A stretch of DNA of 64,000 nt from Kitasatospora arboriphila (GTDB taxonomy: Bacteria > Actinomycetota > Actinomycetes > Mycobacteriales > Mycobacteriaceae). This document shows, piece by piece, positions 29,660 to 39,661 of this stretch. The position numbers and the translations under genes are program-made. Below the pieces are notes generated by a model. That model saw only the letters and a program-made list of their open reading frames with translations. It made no database searches and was not told the origin of the DNA. How positions within the stretch are numbered: position 1 is the first letter of the stretch; every line of letters starts with the position of its first letter. The stretch spans positions 62,001 through 126,000 of the forward strand of contig NZ_JNYV01000005.1 of NCBI RefSeq assembly GCF_000717275.1, in the 5' to 3' direction.

Positions 29660-31003
29660 TTACAGGGCCAGGTAGTTCTTCAGTTCGAACGGCGTGACGT
29701 GGCTGCGGTACTCGGTCCACTCCGCCCACTTGTTGCGCAGGAAGTACTCGAAGACGTGTTCGCCGACGGCCTCGGCGACCAATTCGGACTTCTCCATCTT
29801 CGTGAGAGCCTCGGCCAGACTGCCGGGCAACTCGCGATAGCCCATGGCGCGTCGCTCTGCCGGGGTCAGCGCGAACACGTCGTCTTCGGCGTGTTCCGGG
29901 AGCTCGTAGCCTTCCTTGATTCCCTTGAGCCCTGCAGCCAGCAATACGGCGAAGGTGAGGTACGGATTGCATGCGGAGTCGGGGCTGCGGACCTCGATCC
30001 GACGTGAGGAGGCCTTGTTGGGCGTGTACAGCGGCAGGCGAATGAGCGCCGAGCGGTTGGCCGCGCCCCAGCTGGCGGCAGTCGGGGCCTCGCCACCGTG
30101 AATCAGGCGCTTGTAGCTGTTCACCCACTGGTTCGTGATGGCACTGATCTCGTCGGCGTGGTGCAGGATGCCGGCGATGAACTGTTTTCCGGTGTCCGAC
30201 AGCTGCATCGGGTCGTCGGGATTGTGGAAGGCGTTGGTGTCGCCCTCGAACAGGCTCATGTGGGTGTGCATCGCCGAGCCGGCGTACTCGCTGAACGGCT
30301 TGGGCATGAACGTCGCCCAGACGTTCTCACCGATCGCGACCTCTTTGACGACGTAGCGGAACGTCATCACGTTGTCGGCCATGGACAGGGCGTCGGCGTA
30401 CCGCAGGTCGATCTCTTGCTGTCCGGGTGCCCCCTCATGATGCGAGAACTCCACCGAGATGCCCATCGACTCGAGGGCTTCGATGGCATGGCGCCTGAAG
30501 TTGGGCGCCGAATCATGTACTGCCTGATCAAAATAGCCACCGCTGTCGGCGGGGATCGGGATCGACCCGTCGACACTGGGCGGGTTCTTGAGCAGGAAGA
30601 ACTCGATCTCGGGGTGCACGTAGCAGCTGAATCCTTGATCGGCGGCCTTGTTCAGCTGCCGACGGAGGACGTGGCGCGAATCTGCCCAGGACGGTTCACC
30701 ATCGGGCATCACGATGTCGCAGAACATGCGCGCGGAGTGGTGCCGCCCGGTGCTGGTGGTCCAGGGCAGGATCTGGAACGTGGACGGATCGGGCTTCGCG
30801 ATCGTGTCGGCCTCGGACACCCGTGAAAAGCCCTCGATGGCCGAGCCGTCGAACCCGATACCCTCGGCGAAAGCGCCTTCGAGCTCGGCAGGCGCGATCG
30901 CGACCGACTTCAGATATCCGAGAACGTCGGTGAACCAGAGGCGAACAAAACGAATGTCGCGCTCTTCAAGGGTCCGGAGCACGAATTCTTTTTGGCGATC
31001 CAT
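29660..31003 (-). CDS. glnA2: Glutamine synthetase, GlnA2 type
   Basis: This 447-residue protein belongs to the shorter glutamine synthetase class found in actinobacteria beside glnE (Rv2222c). It has the conserved ATP and glutamate segments FDGSAIEGFSRV, FMPKPFSEYAGSAMHTHMSLF and the loop WGAANRSALIRLP. The region around residue 385 lacks a clear NLY-type adenylylation tyrosine, consistent with an alpha-type enzyme not controlled by GlnE. It may make glutamine or related compounds such as gamma-glutamyl amides; homologues differ. It is followed closely by glnE. Confidence 0.92.
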   Translation of the reverse strand: MDRQKEFVLRTLEERDIRFVRLWFTDVLGYLKSVAIAPAELEGAFAEGIGFDGSAIEGFSRVSEADTIAKPDPSTFQILPWTTSTGRHHSARMFCDIVMPDGEPSWADSRHVLRRQLNKAADQGFSCYVHPEIEFFLLKNPPSVDGSIPIPADSGGYFDQAVHDSAPNFRRHAIEALESMGISVEFSHHEGAPGQQEIDLRYADALSMADNVMTFRYVVKEVAIGENVWATFMPKPFSEYAGSAMHTHMSLFEGDTNAFHNPDDPMQLSDTGKQFIAGILHHADEISAITNQWVNSYKRLIHGGEAPTAASWGAANRSALIRLPLYTPNKASSRRIEVRSPDSACNPYLTFAVLLAAGLKGIKEGYELPEHAEDDVFALTPAERRAMGYRELPGSLAEALTKMEKSELVAEAVGEHVFEYFLRNKWAEWTEYRSHVTPFELKNYLAL

Positions 31004-31088
31004 GACATCGGAGCCTAGGAGCGCGGTGTTAAATCGATGTTACAAGCGCGCATCAACCAGAATATCCAGCGGATTTCACCCTGGAATC

Positions 31089-32705
31089 TCAACATTTGAG
31101 GTCTTCTTCCGGAAGTGTGAGATCTACGAAGTAAGCGGTGATCGCGTCATCCACACAGTCATCGCCCTGCAAGGATGCCGTGTGCTGATCGCCTTCGAAC
31201 GTGATCAGCCGGGCGCGTAACTGCCGCGCGAGCTCCACACCAGCCTGGTAGGGAGTCGCCGGGTCGTTGGTGGTGGATACGACGACCGTGGTGGGCAGGT
31301 CGGGGACATCGAGTTCATGGGGCGTGCTCGTCGGTGGCACCGGCCAGAACGCGCAGGCATCACGGGCGCCCCGGCCGGTTCCGCGACCGTCGTCGGCGAA
31401 CGGCGCCACCCTGCGGGATTCGACATCAAGACGATCGATCTGGGCCTGATCGGTCAGTGGTGGGTCGTCCACGCAACGCACCACCGTGAAGGTGTCCAAG
31501 GTGTTGGTGTACGCGCCCGTGGAGTCGCGGCCCTCGTACAGGTCGGCCAGCCGCAGCAACGTACTCCCGGTGCCCTCGGTCAGCTGCGCCAAGCCCTCTC
31601 GCAGCGGTTCCCAGAGCGTGTCCGAATACAACGCCTGGCTCACCCCGGTCATCGCGTCGCCGTAGGTGAGTCGACGGTCTTGCGTCGTCGCGACCGGCGC
31701 GTCGATCAGCGGCCGGGTCAACTGCTGGAACCGTGTCGTGGCCTTCGACGGGTCCGGACCGAGAGCACAGTCGGAGTACCGGGCGCAGTCGGCAGAGAAC
31801 GCATCAAACGCCGATTGGAAACCTTCTCGCTGCGCGAGCGCATCCTCGACCGGGTCGGCCGACGGATCCACTGCTCCGTCGTTGACCATGGCCCGGACCT
31901 TGGTCGGGAACTGCTCGGCGTACGTCGCGCCGATGCGGGTGCCATAGGAATAGCCCAGATAGTTCAACTGCTCGTCCCCGAGTACCGCACGGAGGACGTC
32001 CATGTCCTTGACCACGTCGTCGGTACCGACATGCGCGAGGTACTCCGTACCCAGGCGTTCGGCGCACTTCTGGGCGAACGACCGCGCACGGTCCTCGATC
32101 GCGGCGATGCCACCGGGCGTCATGTCGACGAGGGTCTCGGCCCGTTCCGCGTCGCGTTCCTCGTCGGTCAGGCAACGGATCTCCGGCGTCGACTTGCCGA
32201 TGCCCCGCGGGTCGAACCCGATCAGGTCAAAACGTTCTGAGACGTCGAGACCGCCGAGGAAGTCGGCCTGCGCCGCGATGAACTCGACCGCGGAGGCTCC
32301 CGGTCCGCCCGGGTTCAGTAGCAGCGAGCCGATCTTGTCGCCGGACGCCCGCAGCCGGAACATCGCGATCTGTGCCACCTGCCCCTCGGGGTCGGCGTAG
32401 TCCACCGGGACCGACACGGTCGCGCAGTCGCTGCGGTCGGCCGGGTAGCCGTTCAGCTCCTGGTCGGCGAAGTCGGTGCACGGACCCCAGCGGACCTCTT
32501 GTCCGTAGAACCGGTCGAGGTCCGGAGTCGGGGCCACACCGGTGCTGAACGTTGCGGTGGTCGGTGTGCCCGACACACCTTCGGTGCATGCGGCCGTCAG
32601 CAACAGCGCCATCAGGATCGTGACCACGCCGACGACTCGTCGCGGCCGGGTCGGCCCATGATCCACGAGCCGGGTCGGCCTCTCATCCATGCTCACCGTC
32701 ATCAT
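31089..32705 (-). CDS. caeA: Cell-envelope serine peptidase of the alpha/beta-hydrolase (tripeptidyl aminopeptidase) family
   Basis: This 538-residue lipoprotein resembles the mycobacterial Rv2223c/Rv2224c (CaeA/Hip1) peptidases. It has a signal ending in the lipobox LTAAC, the oxyanion region LLLNPGGPGASAVEF, the catalytic serine in LGYSYGTRIG, and the acid and base in the C-terminal part (TTNDPATPYQAG and GDQHTAS). The family removes N-terminal tripeptides or cleaves surface proteins. The start is uncertain; ATG 32705 is used, and ATG 32690 or an upstream in-frame ATG at 32879 are alternatives. Only one copy is present, whereas M. tuberculosis has two adjacent ones. Confidence 0.88.
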   Translation of the reverse strand: MMTVSMDERPTRLVDHGPTRPRRVVGVVTILMALLLTAACTEGVSGTPTTATFSTGVAPTPDLDRFYGQEVRWGPCTDFADQELNGYPADRSDCATVSVPVDYADPEGQVAQIAMFRLRASGDKIGSLLLNPGGPGASAVEFIAAQADFLGGLDVSERFDLIGFDPRGIGKSTPEIRCLTDEERDAERAETLVDMTPGGIAAIEDRARSFAQKCAERLGTEYLAHVGTDDVVKDMDVLRAVLGDEQLNYLGYSYGTRIGATYAEQFPTKVRAMVNDGAVDPSADPVEDALAQREGFQSAFDAFSADCARYSDCALGPDPSKATTRFQQLTRPLIDAPVATTQDRRLTYGDAMTGVSQALYSDTLWEPLREGLAQLTEGTGSTLLRLADLYEGRDSTGAYTNTLDTFTVVRCVDDPPLTDQAQIDRLDVESRRVAPFADDGRGTGRGARDACAFWPVPPTSTPHELDVPDLPTTVVVSTTNDPATPYQAGVELARQLRARLITFEGDQHTASLQGDDCVDDAITAYFVDLTLPEEDLKC

Positions 32706-32892
32706 CGTGCCACGCGAACGACGCCGCACAGGCCCGCTGCGAAGTCGGTGAGGTTCCGCCGAGATCACGTCCGTGTGACAAGTTCCACTGCCGACACCAT
32801 TTCTCCTCGCGCCGCGGAGTGCCACACTGGTGGGGTCATCCACCCACCCGGGTACCCGCGGATGCGGGACTCGAGGCACGAAAGAGACAACG

Positions 32893-33762
32893 ATGTCCGA
32901 AAATTCGGTTTATGGCGCTGCTCCCTCCGCACCAATTTCTGGCGAGGCAGCCACTTCCTCCCCCCGCCGCCGCATCACCCGCGTGCATCACCTGGGCCAG
33001 ATGAAGTCTGAAGGCGAGAAGTGGTCGATGCTCACCGCATACGACTACTCCAGTGCCCGGATCTTCGACGATGCCCAGATCCCGGTTCTCCTCGTCGGTG
33101 ATTCCGCGGCAAACGTCGTCTACGGCTACGACACCACCATCCCGGTCAGCATCGACGAACTGGTCCCCCTGGTCCGCGGGGTCGTGAAGGGTGCGCCGCA
33201 CGCACTGGTGGTCGCCGATCTCCCCTTCGGCAGCTACGAGGCCGGACCGCAGCAGGCCCTGGAGTCCTCGATCCGATTCTTCAAAGAGGGCGGCGCCCAT
33301 GCCGTCAAACTCGAGGGCGGCGAACGCGTCGCCGACCAGATCGCCACCCTGACCGCGGCAGGCATCCCGGTGATGGCACACATCGGGTTCACTCCCCAGA
33401 GCGTCAACGGCCTCGGCGGTTTCCGCGTTCAGGGCCGTGGCGATGCCGGCGACCAACTGATCGCCGACGCCATCGCCGTCCAGGAGGCCGGCGCATTTGC
33501 TGTGGTGATGGAGATGGTCCCTGCCGACCTCGCCGGACAGATCAGCCGCAAACTCACCATCCCCACCGTGGGCATCGGGGCCGGTAACGAAACCGACGCA
33601 CAGGTACTCGTGTGGCAGGACATGGCCGGCTTCACGCACGGCAAGACCGCCCGGTTCGTCAAGCGCTACGCCGACGTCGGCGGCGAATTGCGCCGTGCCG
33701 CAGAGCAGTACGCGGACGAGGTGCGTCGCGGACAGTTCCCCGGACCCGAGCACAGCTACTAG
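32893..33762 (+). CDS. panB: 3-Methyl-2-oxobutanoate hydroxymethyltransferase
   Basis: PanB adds a hydroxymethyl group from methylene-THF to 2-oxoisovalerate, the first committed step of pantothenate and CoA synthesis. The 289-residue TIM-barrel protein shows [14 protein letters not shown], the Mg-binding region [15 protein letters not shown] (in place of the usual GDS-LGM) and [10 protein letters not shown] and [21 protein letters not shown] 32893 is the start because the preceding frame is not conserved. It is divergent from caeA, with about 190 bp between, and precedes the iminopeptidase. Confidence 0.95.
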   Translation: MSENSVYGAAPSAPISGEAATSSPRRRITRVHHLGQMKSEGEKWSMLTAYDYSSARIFDDAQIPVLLVGDSAANVVYGYDTTIPVSIDELVPLVRGVVKGAPHALVVADLPFGSYEAGPQQALESSIRFFKEGGAHAVKLEGGERVADQIATLTAAGIPVMAHIGFTPQSVNGLGGFRVQGRGDAGDQLIADAIAVQEAGAFAVVMEMVPADLAGQISRKLTIPTVGIGAGNETDAQVLVWQDMAGFTHGKTARFVKRYADVGGELRRAAEQYADEVRRGQFPGPEHSY

Positions 33763-33825
33763 GGGTTTCAGCTCGGTCGGCCGCAAATGCGGGCCCGTCC
33801 GCGGGCGGACCGGCATAGTGGTCGG

Positions 33826-34812
33826 ATGCGCGATTTCTATCCGGCCATCGAGCCGTACGCCTCCGGACATCTTGATGTCGGTGACGGGCAACAGATCTAC
33901 TGGGAGCAGAGCGGCAACCCGGGCGGCAAACCCGTGGTGTTCGTCCACGGCGGTCCGGGCGGCGGTACGTCACCGAATCAGCGACAATTCTTCCACCCCG
34001 ACGCCTATCGGATCGTCTTGTTCGACCAACGGGGATGTGGGCAGTCCCGGCCCCACATCGCCGACGGCGCCGACTTGTCCGTCAACACCACCGGCCACCT
34101 GATCGCCGACATGGAGAAGTTGCGCACGGAGTTGGCGATCGACCGGTGGCAGGTGTTCGGCGGTTCCTGGGGGTCGACGTTGGGACTCGCCTACGCACAG
34201 CGGCATCCCGAGCGGGTCACAGAGCTTGTCCTCCGTGGGATCTTCCTGCTGCGCCGCAGCGAGATCGACTGGTACTACAACGGCGGCGCCGCCAACATCT
34301 ACCCGGATCTGTGGGAGTCGTACCTCGAACCGATTCCAGAGTCGGACCGCGACGGCGACCTCGTCGAGGCCTACCACCGGCTGTTGACAGGCGACGATCG
34401 CGCTGCGGCGGTGCAGGCCGCAGTGGCGTGGACGACGTGGGAGAAGTCGACCAGCTACCTACTTCCTCAGCGCGCCAACGCAGACGAGGACGGCGACTCC
34501 GAACGCTATGCACTCGCCTTCGCCGGCATCGAGAACCACTACTTCACGCACCGGGGTTTCCTCGACGAGGGGCAACTGCTGCGCGACGCACATCGGATCG
34601 CACACATCCCGGGTGTGATCGTCCAGGGTCGATACGACGTGGTGTGCCCGGCACGAAGCGCCTGGGACCTTCACCGTGCATGGCCGGCGGCCGAGTTGCA
34701 TATGGTGGACGATGCCGGGCATGCGTCGTTCGAAACGGGTATCCGCCACCAACTGATCGAAGCAACCGACCGCTTTGCCGGTCTCGACCAACAGAAAGGA
34801 AGAACCCGGTGA
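33826..34812 (+). CDS. pip: Proline iminopeptidase
   Basis: This 328-residue alpha/beta-hydrolase of peptidase family S33 removes N-terminal proline from peptides. Family signatures are FVHGGPGGGTSP, DQRGCGQSRPH and the nucleophile elbow in FGGSWGSTLGLAYAQ. The C-terminal part supplies the acid in GRYDVVCP and the histidine in DDAGHASFE. ATG 33826 gives the family N-terminus MRDFYPAIEPYASG. It overlaps the CYTH-CHAD gene by 4 bp (GTGA), so the two are translationally coupled. Confidence 0.93.
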   Translation: MRDFYPAIEPYASGHLDVGDGQQIYWEQSGNPGGKPVVFVHGGPGGGTSPNQRQFFHPDAYRIVLFDQRGCGQSRPHIADGADLSVNTTGHLIADMEKLRTELAIDRWQVFGGSWGSTLGLAYAQRHPERVTELVLRGIFLLRRSEIDWYYNGGAANIYPDLWESYLEPIPESDRDGDLVEAYHRLLTGDDRAAAVQAAVAWTTWEKSTSYLLPQRANADEDGDSERYALAFAGIENHYFTHRGFLDEGQLLRDAHRIAHIPGVIVQGRYDVVCPARSAWDLHRAWPAAELHMVDDAGHASFETGIRHQLIEATDRFAGLDQQKGRTR

Positions 34813-36332
34813 GCGCCGACGAGGTTCTGGAAGTCGAACTCAAGTACGACTTGAATGCCGGAGCGTCCGTACCCGATCTGACCACTCTCGACGTGGTGCA
34901 TTCGGTGTCCGGACCGGTGGTCGAACATTTGGACGCAACCTATTACGACACCGAAGCTCTCGATCTGGCCAGCAACAAGATCACCTTGCGCAGACGGGCC
35001 GGAGGACACGACGAGGGCTGGCATCTCAAACGTCCCGCCCCCGCGAACAGCAATGGCCGCCGCGAGCTACACGCCCCGCTGGACTCGGTGACCGACGCCA
35101 GCACCGAAACGCAGACGGACCATTTCGCGGCCGTGGTGCCCCACGCCCTGGCCGACCAGGTCGATGTACACGTCCGAGGTCGGCGCCTGATCCCCATCGC
35201 GACGATCGCCACCGTCCGGCACATCACCGAACTGCGCGACGAGGACGACAACGTGCTGGCCGTCCTGTGCGACGACAACGTGACCGCCCAGTCACTGCTC
35301 CCCGGCGGACACGCCCAGAGCTGGAACGAGTGGGAACTCGAACTGGTTCACGGGAACGAGAAGCTGCTCAAGAAGGCCGATAAGTTGTTGCGCGCCAATG
35401 GAGCCCGCACCGCGTCCAGTGCATCGAAGTTGGCCAGGACGATCGGGCCGACCCCCACGGGCAGGGCCCACTCCATCGGGAAGAAACCCAGCGCTCTCGA
35501 GCTCGTCATCTCCGAGCTGGCCGAGCACCGCGACCACCTGATCGCTCAAGATCCCCTCGTCCGCGAGAATGCGCCCGATTCTGTTCATCAGATGCGGGTG
35601 GCGACCAGACGAGCGCGTAGCGTGCTGCAGTCGTTCCCGCATGTGCTGTCCGCTGACACGGCCGAGCATCTGGGCGGCGAGCTGAAACATCTCGCAGCAG
35701 TTCTCGGCGAAGCCCGGGACGCCGAGGTACAACTCGAACGCAACGAACATCTCCTCGAGAACGAAAAGGCATCGGAGTCGATCGTCACCGCACTGATCGA
35801 CGACCAACGCGAAACGCACCGCATCGCACTCGAACTGGCCATCGACTTCCTGCGCTCGAAGCGGTATTTCGAGCTGCTCGAAGAGCTCGACCGCACCATC
35901 GCCGAGCCCGAAGCCGGCGAGGATGCAGAACTCACCGCCGCCGACGCGCTCGACCACGCGGTCAAACGCAGCGCCAAGCGTGTCGAGAAGGCTCAGCGCA
36001 AACTCGAGGAACTCACCGACGGCACACCTGAATGGGTGGAGCAACTCCACACCATCCGCAAACGCGCAAAGCAGTTGCGGTACAGCGCCGAGTCCGGTGA
36101 GCAGCTGCAGAGCAACAAACACCGTAAGGTCGCAAAGGTCGCCAAGGGTGAACAGAGCGTGCTGGGCGATTTCCACGATGCAGAAGTCAGTCGCGAGCAC
36201 CTCGCATCGCTGGCATCCGCATCGGCCGTGACCCCGGCTGACGCCTTTGTCTACGGACGCCTCGACGCACGTGAGGAGTCCGCGGCCAAGGCTGCGCTCG
36301 CCGAGTACGACAAGATCCGCTCGGCTCGGTGA
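34809..36332 (+). CDS. CYTH-CHAD domain protein (triphosphatase-type plus polyphosphate-binding)
   Basis: This 507-residue cytoplasmic protein has two domains. The N-terminal CYTH domain (about 1-200) carries the ExExK metal-triphosphate motif as EVELK at residues 8-12 and acts on triphosphates in related proteins. The C-terminal CHAD domain (about 220-500) is helical, with the conserved SVHQMRVATRRARSVLQSF signature and many His, Arg and Lys residues that bind polyphosphate in known family members. The start is GTG 34809, overlapping pip. Its counterpart appears near Rv2226 in M. tuberculosis. A role in polyphosphate or tripolyphosphate turnover is inferred. Confidence 0.88.
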   Translation: MSADEVLEVELKYDLNAGASVPDLTTLDVVHSVSGPVVEHLDATYYDTEALDLASNKITLRRRAGGHDEGWHLKRPAPANSNGRRELHAPLDSVTDASTETQTDHFAAVVPHALADQVDVHVRGRRLIPIATIATVRHITELRDEDDNVLAVLCDDNVTAQSLLPGGHAQSWNEWELELVHGNEKLLKKADKLLRANGARTASSASKLARTIGPTPTGRAHSIGKKPSALELVISELAEHRDHLIAQDPLVRENAPDSVHQMRVATRRARSVLQSFPHVLSADTAEHLGGELKHLAAVLGEARDAEVQLERNEHLLENEKASESIVTALIDDQRETHRIALELAIDFLRSKRYFELLEELDRTIAEPEAGEDAELTAADALDHAVKRSAKRVEKAQRKLEELTDGTPEWVEQLHTIRKRAKQLRYSAESGEQLQSNKHRKVAKVAKGEQSVLGDFHDAEVSREHLASLASASAVTPADAFVYGRLDAREESAAKAALAEYDKIRSAR

Positions 36333-36347
36333 TCGCGTGGCCGACCA

Positions 36348-37760
36348 TCACGGCACGGCGGTGAAGACCACCGTCGGTTCGTGAGGGTCGGCCTCGGTCA
36401 GCCTCACCTGGATCCGAGTGCCTTCCGGTGGGTCGCCGAGACAGCTGCCGAACACCGCTGGGTCAGAGATGAAGACCTGGGCGTGACGGTTACCCCGCTT
36501 CCCGTGCAGGACTGTGGCAGTGAAACTCTCGCCCACCCGGCTCGACAACAGCATCGCCTCGGCGAGATCGAGGCCGGCCCGGTCGGCCTTGCCGGCGACC
36601 GAACTCGAACTACGCATCACATCGGGAAGAGTCGGCAGCGCCGTGCGAACCCATGGAGGAATCGACTCCCCCGACGCGAGCGCCAGGCACACCTCGGTCG
36701 CGAAACGATCGGCAAGCCGGCGCAGCGGTGCCGTCACATGCGCGTACACACCGGCGATACCGCCGTGGCCGGTGACCGTGTCCGGCGGGATCTCCCCCAA
36801 CATCGCCAGATAGTCACTGCCACGCAGAAGAGTGGTCGCATCCGACATCAACGCCAGGGTGCTCGGAGCGGCCGAATCGAGCCCGGCCAAGAAGGCGCCC
36901 GCCGAAACACCTTGTGCCCAAGGCACATCCAGAGCCGAGGCGGATGCACGCAGTTTGTCCACGTCTTCCGGACGGGCATCGGGCAGGGTCCGCAAAAGCC
37001 CGGTCTTGGCCTCGAGCATCATCTGGCCGGCGCACATCCCGGTGAGCAGCGACACCTGCGAGTTCCACATGTCGGCGCGGGTGCGGGGTTGCACCACCAG
37101 CTGCCAGTCGCCCCCGGGCCCGCGGACGACCTCTTGTTCGGGCAACCCCAATTCGATGGCGCCGCGGCTGATCGACAGTCTGCTGCGACGTTCGCCGAAG
37201 GCGGGCAGCGCCGCGATCGAGGGGTGCAGGCGACCTGTGTCCGCGTCGCGCTGCACCGTTGCGTAATCCAGACGAGCCACCGAACGCACTGACGCCCGGT
37301 GCACGTCCACCGACGTCGGCTCCCCCGCGGAGTTCACCTTGATCCGCCACAGCACCGCGGGCCGCGTCTGATCGGGCAGCAACGACCCGATGTTCTCCGA
37401 GAGCGGCCGAGGATGCAACGGCACGTTCCCGTCGGGGAAGTAGACGGTCTGCCCTCGCCGGCGCGTCTCCTGGTCCAACGGCCCCTCGGGAGGGACGAGC
37501 GCGGCGACGTCTGCGATCGCGTAGTGCACCACGAAGCCGTCACCGTCGGAAATGATGTGGACTGCCTGATCCAGATCAACCGAACCGGGCGGGTCGATGG
37601 TGACCAGTGGGAGGTCGGTGCGATCGGTGCGGGAATCGGCGAGCCGATCGGTTGCGTTCTGCGCCTGTTCCTGTGCGGCGGCGCCGAAGTCCTCGGACAA
37701 CCCCAGGTCGGTCCGGATGGCGCCGAAGTCTATGTCCGCTGCGCGGAGTCTGCGTTGCAC
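36348..37760 (-). CDS. RNB-domain ribonuclease (RNase II/R family)
   Basis: This 470-residue protein is mostly an RNB catalytic domain, a 3'-5' exoribonuclease fold. The metal-binding motif reads TIDPPGSVDLDQAVHI: three of the four acidic residues of RNase II are kept, with Gln in the last place, a form I recall as common in actinobacterial homologues. VYAHVTAPLRRLADRF is the conserved RNB C-terminal motif. It lacks the usual N-terminal cold-shock domains and has only a short S1-like tail. It converges on the CYTH-CHAD gene 15 bp away and lies just downstream of rnpB on the same strand. Confidence 0.86.
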   Translation of the reverse strand: MQRRLRAADIDFGAIRTDLGLSEDFGAAAQEQAQNATDRLADSRTDRTDLPLVTIDPPGSVDLDQAVHIISDGDGFVVHYAIADVAALVPPEGPLDQETRRRGQTVYFPDGNVPLHPRPLSENIGSLLPDQTRPAVLWRIKVNSAGEPTSVDVHRASVRSVARLDYATVQRDADTGRLHPSIAALPAFGERRSRLSISRGAIELGLPEQEVVRGPGGDWQLVVQPRTRADMWNSQVSLLTGMCAGQMMLEAKTGLLRTLPDARPEDVDKLRASASALDVPWAQGVSAGAFLAGLDSAAPSTLALMSDATTLLRGSDYLAMLGEIPPDTVTGHGGIAGVYAHVTAPLRRLADRFATEVCLALASGESIPPWVRTALPTLPDVMRSSSSVAGKADRAGLDLAEAMLLSSRVGESFTATVLHGKRGNRHAQVFISDPAVFGSCLGDPPEGTRIQVRLTEADPHEPTVVFTAVP

Positions 37761-37824
37761 CGCCCAAGACTAACGGCGGGCTCCCCCGGCAACGGCTCTG
37801 TCGGGCCAAACATTCGGATGTGGG

Positions 37825-38238
<414 letters not shown>

Positions 38239-38307
38239 CGCTCCATCACTGTACGTTCCCTCCTGTCCGATTGGTCCACCCGACCGGACGCAGGGAACAA
38301 TCAGCGC

Positions 38308-39555
38308 GTGGATGTTGCGGCTCTGGTGCTGTTGGTCGCGACACTGGGGATTGCTGTCTGGCGGCCGAAAGGGCTTCCCGAGGCCGCAGCCGCAGTTCCG
38401 GCAGCAGGACTCGCGATCGCGATCGGCGCGGTGGCCCCTGATCGGGCCTGGGCCGAGATCCGAACCCTGTCACCGACCGTCCTGTTCTTGGCGGCCCTGC
38501 TCGTGTTGTCGCACGCGTGTGCCGCACTGGGGATCTTCACCTGGCTCGCCAGGACCATCGCGCGCCGATCGGTTCCAGCCGCAGGCACGCCGGCGCCGAA
38601 GTACCGGCTCCTCGGTTTCGTCTTCGTGGCCGGCGCCCTCACCACTGCCGCCCTGAGCCTCGACGCAACCGTGCTGTTGCTGACGCCCGTCCTCCTGTCG
38701 ATGACCCGGACGCTACGGGTGGCCGCGCGTCCGTACAGCTACGCCTCTCTCACCCTGGCGAACTCGGCATCGACGCTGATGCCCGTATCGAACCTGACCA
38801 ATCTGCTGGCATTTGCCGCGACAGGCCTGGGTTTCGTCGAGTTCACCTTGTTGATGGCGCTGCCGTGGCTGGTGATCGTGACAGTCGAGTACATACTGTT
38901 CTGCTGGTACTTCCGTGACGACCTGAAGACCCTCCCGCGTCCAGAACACACCGAGGAACCCGGCCCCGCCCCCACGGCAGCCTTGGCCGTACTCGCCGCC
39001 ACACTGTTGCTGTTCGGGCTCAGTTCGGTGATCGGTATCGAACCGGTGTGGTTTGCCGTCCTCGGTGCCACGGTGATGGCAGCGTTGGCAATTCGCTCAC
39101 GCAGCACCTCCGTGGTCGAGATCGCGCGGTCGGCAAACGCAGGATTCCTCGCCTTCGTGTTCGCGCTCGGTGTGCTCGTCGTCGGGATCGCCGACGGCGC
39201 GCTGGGCTCCCGGCTCGCCGAATTCCTCCCCGACGGAACTGGCCTGCTCGACCTGCTGCTCGTCGCAGTCGTGTCGGCGGTGATCGCCAACGTGATCAAC
39301 AACATTCCCGCAACCCTGCTGATGCTCGCCGCGCTCGGTGCCGGATGCCCGACTCCCCTGGTGCTCGCCATGTTGCTCGGCGTCAACATCGGCCCGACGC
39401 TCACCTATCTCGGATCGTTGGCGAACATGTTGTGGCTCAAACTCGTCCGCGTCGGCGGTCAAACCGTGACGGTCAAGGAATTCACCGCAGTCGGCCTGCT
39501 CACCGTTCCCGCCGCCCTCGTCGCCTCCGTGGTGGCGCTCTGGCTGGTGACCTGA
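38308..39555 (+). CDS. SLC13/ArsB-type membrane permease
   Basis: This 415-residue integral membrane protein has about ten hydrophobic helices and the pseudo-duplicated ion-transporter topology of the ArsB/NhaD and SLC13 group. Conserved-type segments are TLANSASTLMPVSNLTNLLAF and VIANVINNIPATLLMLAALG, the two re-entrant loops that form the binding site. It may export arsenite or another anion, or exchange Na+/H+; no arsenic genes are adjacent. The start GTG 38308 is chosen because the upstream open frame overlaps rnpB. AGGGA lies about 11 bp before it. Three short repeats follow its stop. Confidence 0.82.
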   Translation: MDVAALVLLVATLGIAVWRPKGLPEAAAAVPAAGLAIAIGAVAPDRAWAEIRTLSPTVLFLAALLVLSHACAALGIFTWLARTIARRSVPAAGTPAPKYRLLGFVFVAGALTTAALSLDATVLLLTPVLLSMTRTLRVAARPYSYASLTLANSASTLMPVSNLTNLLAFAATGLGFVEFTLLMALPWLVIVTVEYILFCWYFRDDLKTLPRPEHTEEPGPAPTAALAVLAATLLLFGLSSVIGIEPVWFAVLGATVMAALAIRSRSTSVVEIARSANAGFLAFVFALGVLVVGIADGALGSRLAEFLPDGTGLLDLLLVAVVSAVIANVINNIPATLLMLAALGAGCPTPLVLAMLLGVNIGPTLTYLGSLANMLWLKLVRVGGQTVTVKEFTAVGLLTVPAALVASVVALWLVT

Positions 39556-39561
39556 GGCACT

Positions 39562-39588
39562 GGTCGAGCTCCGCTACGCTTCGTCTCC
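39562..39588. repeat. 27-bp interspersed repeat, copy 1
   Basis: First of three identical 27-bp copies containing GAGCTCCGCTACGCTTCG, lying just after the permease stop codon. The centre-to-centre spacing to copy 2 is 37 bp. Confidence 0.95.
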
Positions 39589-39598
39589 AGCTCCCGAT

Positions 39599-39625
39599 GG
39601 TCGAGCTCCGCTACGCTTCGTCTCC
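39599..39625. repeat. 27-bp interspersed repeat, copy 2
   Basis: Second identical copy, in the same orientation as copy 1, separated from it by 10 bp of unrelated sequence. Confidence 0.95.
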
Positions 39626-39634
39626 GGTCTCTTG

Positions 39635-39661
39635 GGTCGAGCTCCGCTACGCTTCGTCTCC
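39635..39661. repeat. 27-bp interspersed repeat, copy 3, inside a LysR gene end
   Basis: Third identical copy, 36 bp after copy 2. Read on the minus strand its GGAGACGAAGCGTAG supplies the last codons (Gly-Asp-Glu-Ala) and stop of the LysR regulator gene. Confidence 0.95.

Noticed and set aside
31028..31043. Possible GlnR half-site upstream of glnA2 (GTTAA-N6-GTTAC)
   Set aside because: Only two weak pentamers are seen and the partner GAAAC elements are missing, so it is not strong enough to list as an operator.
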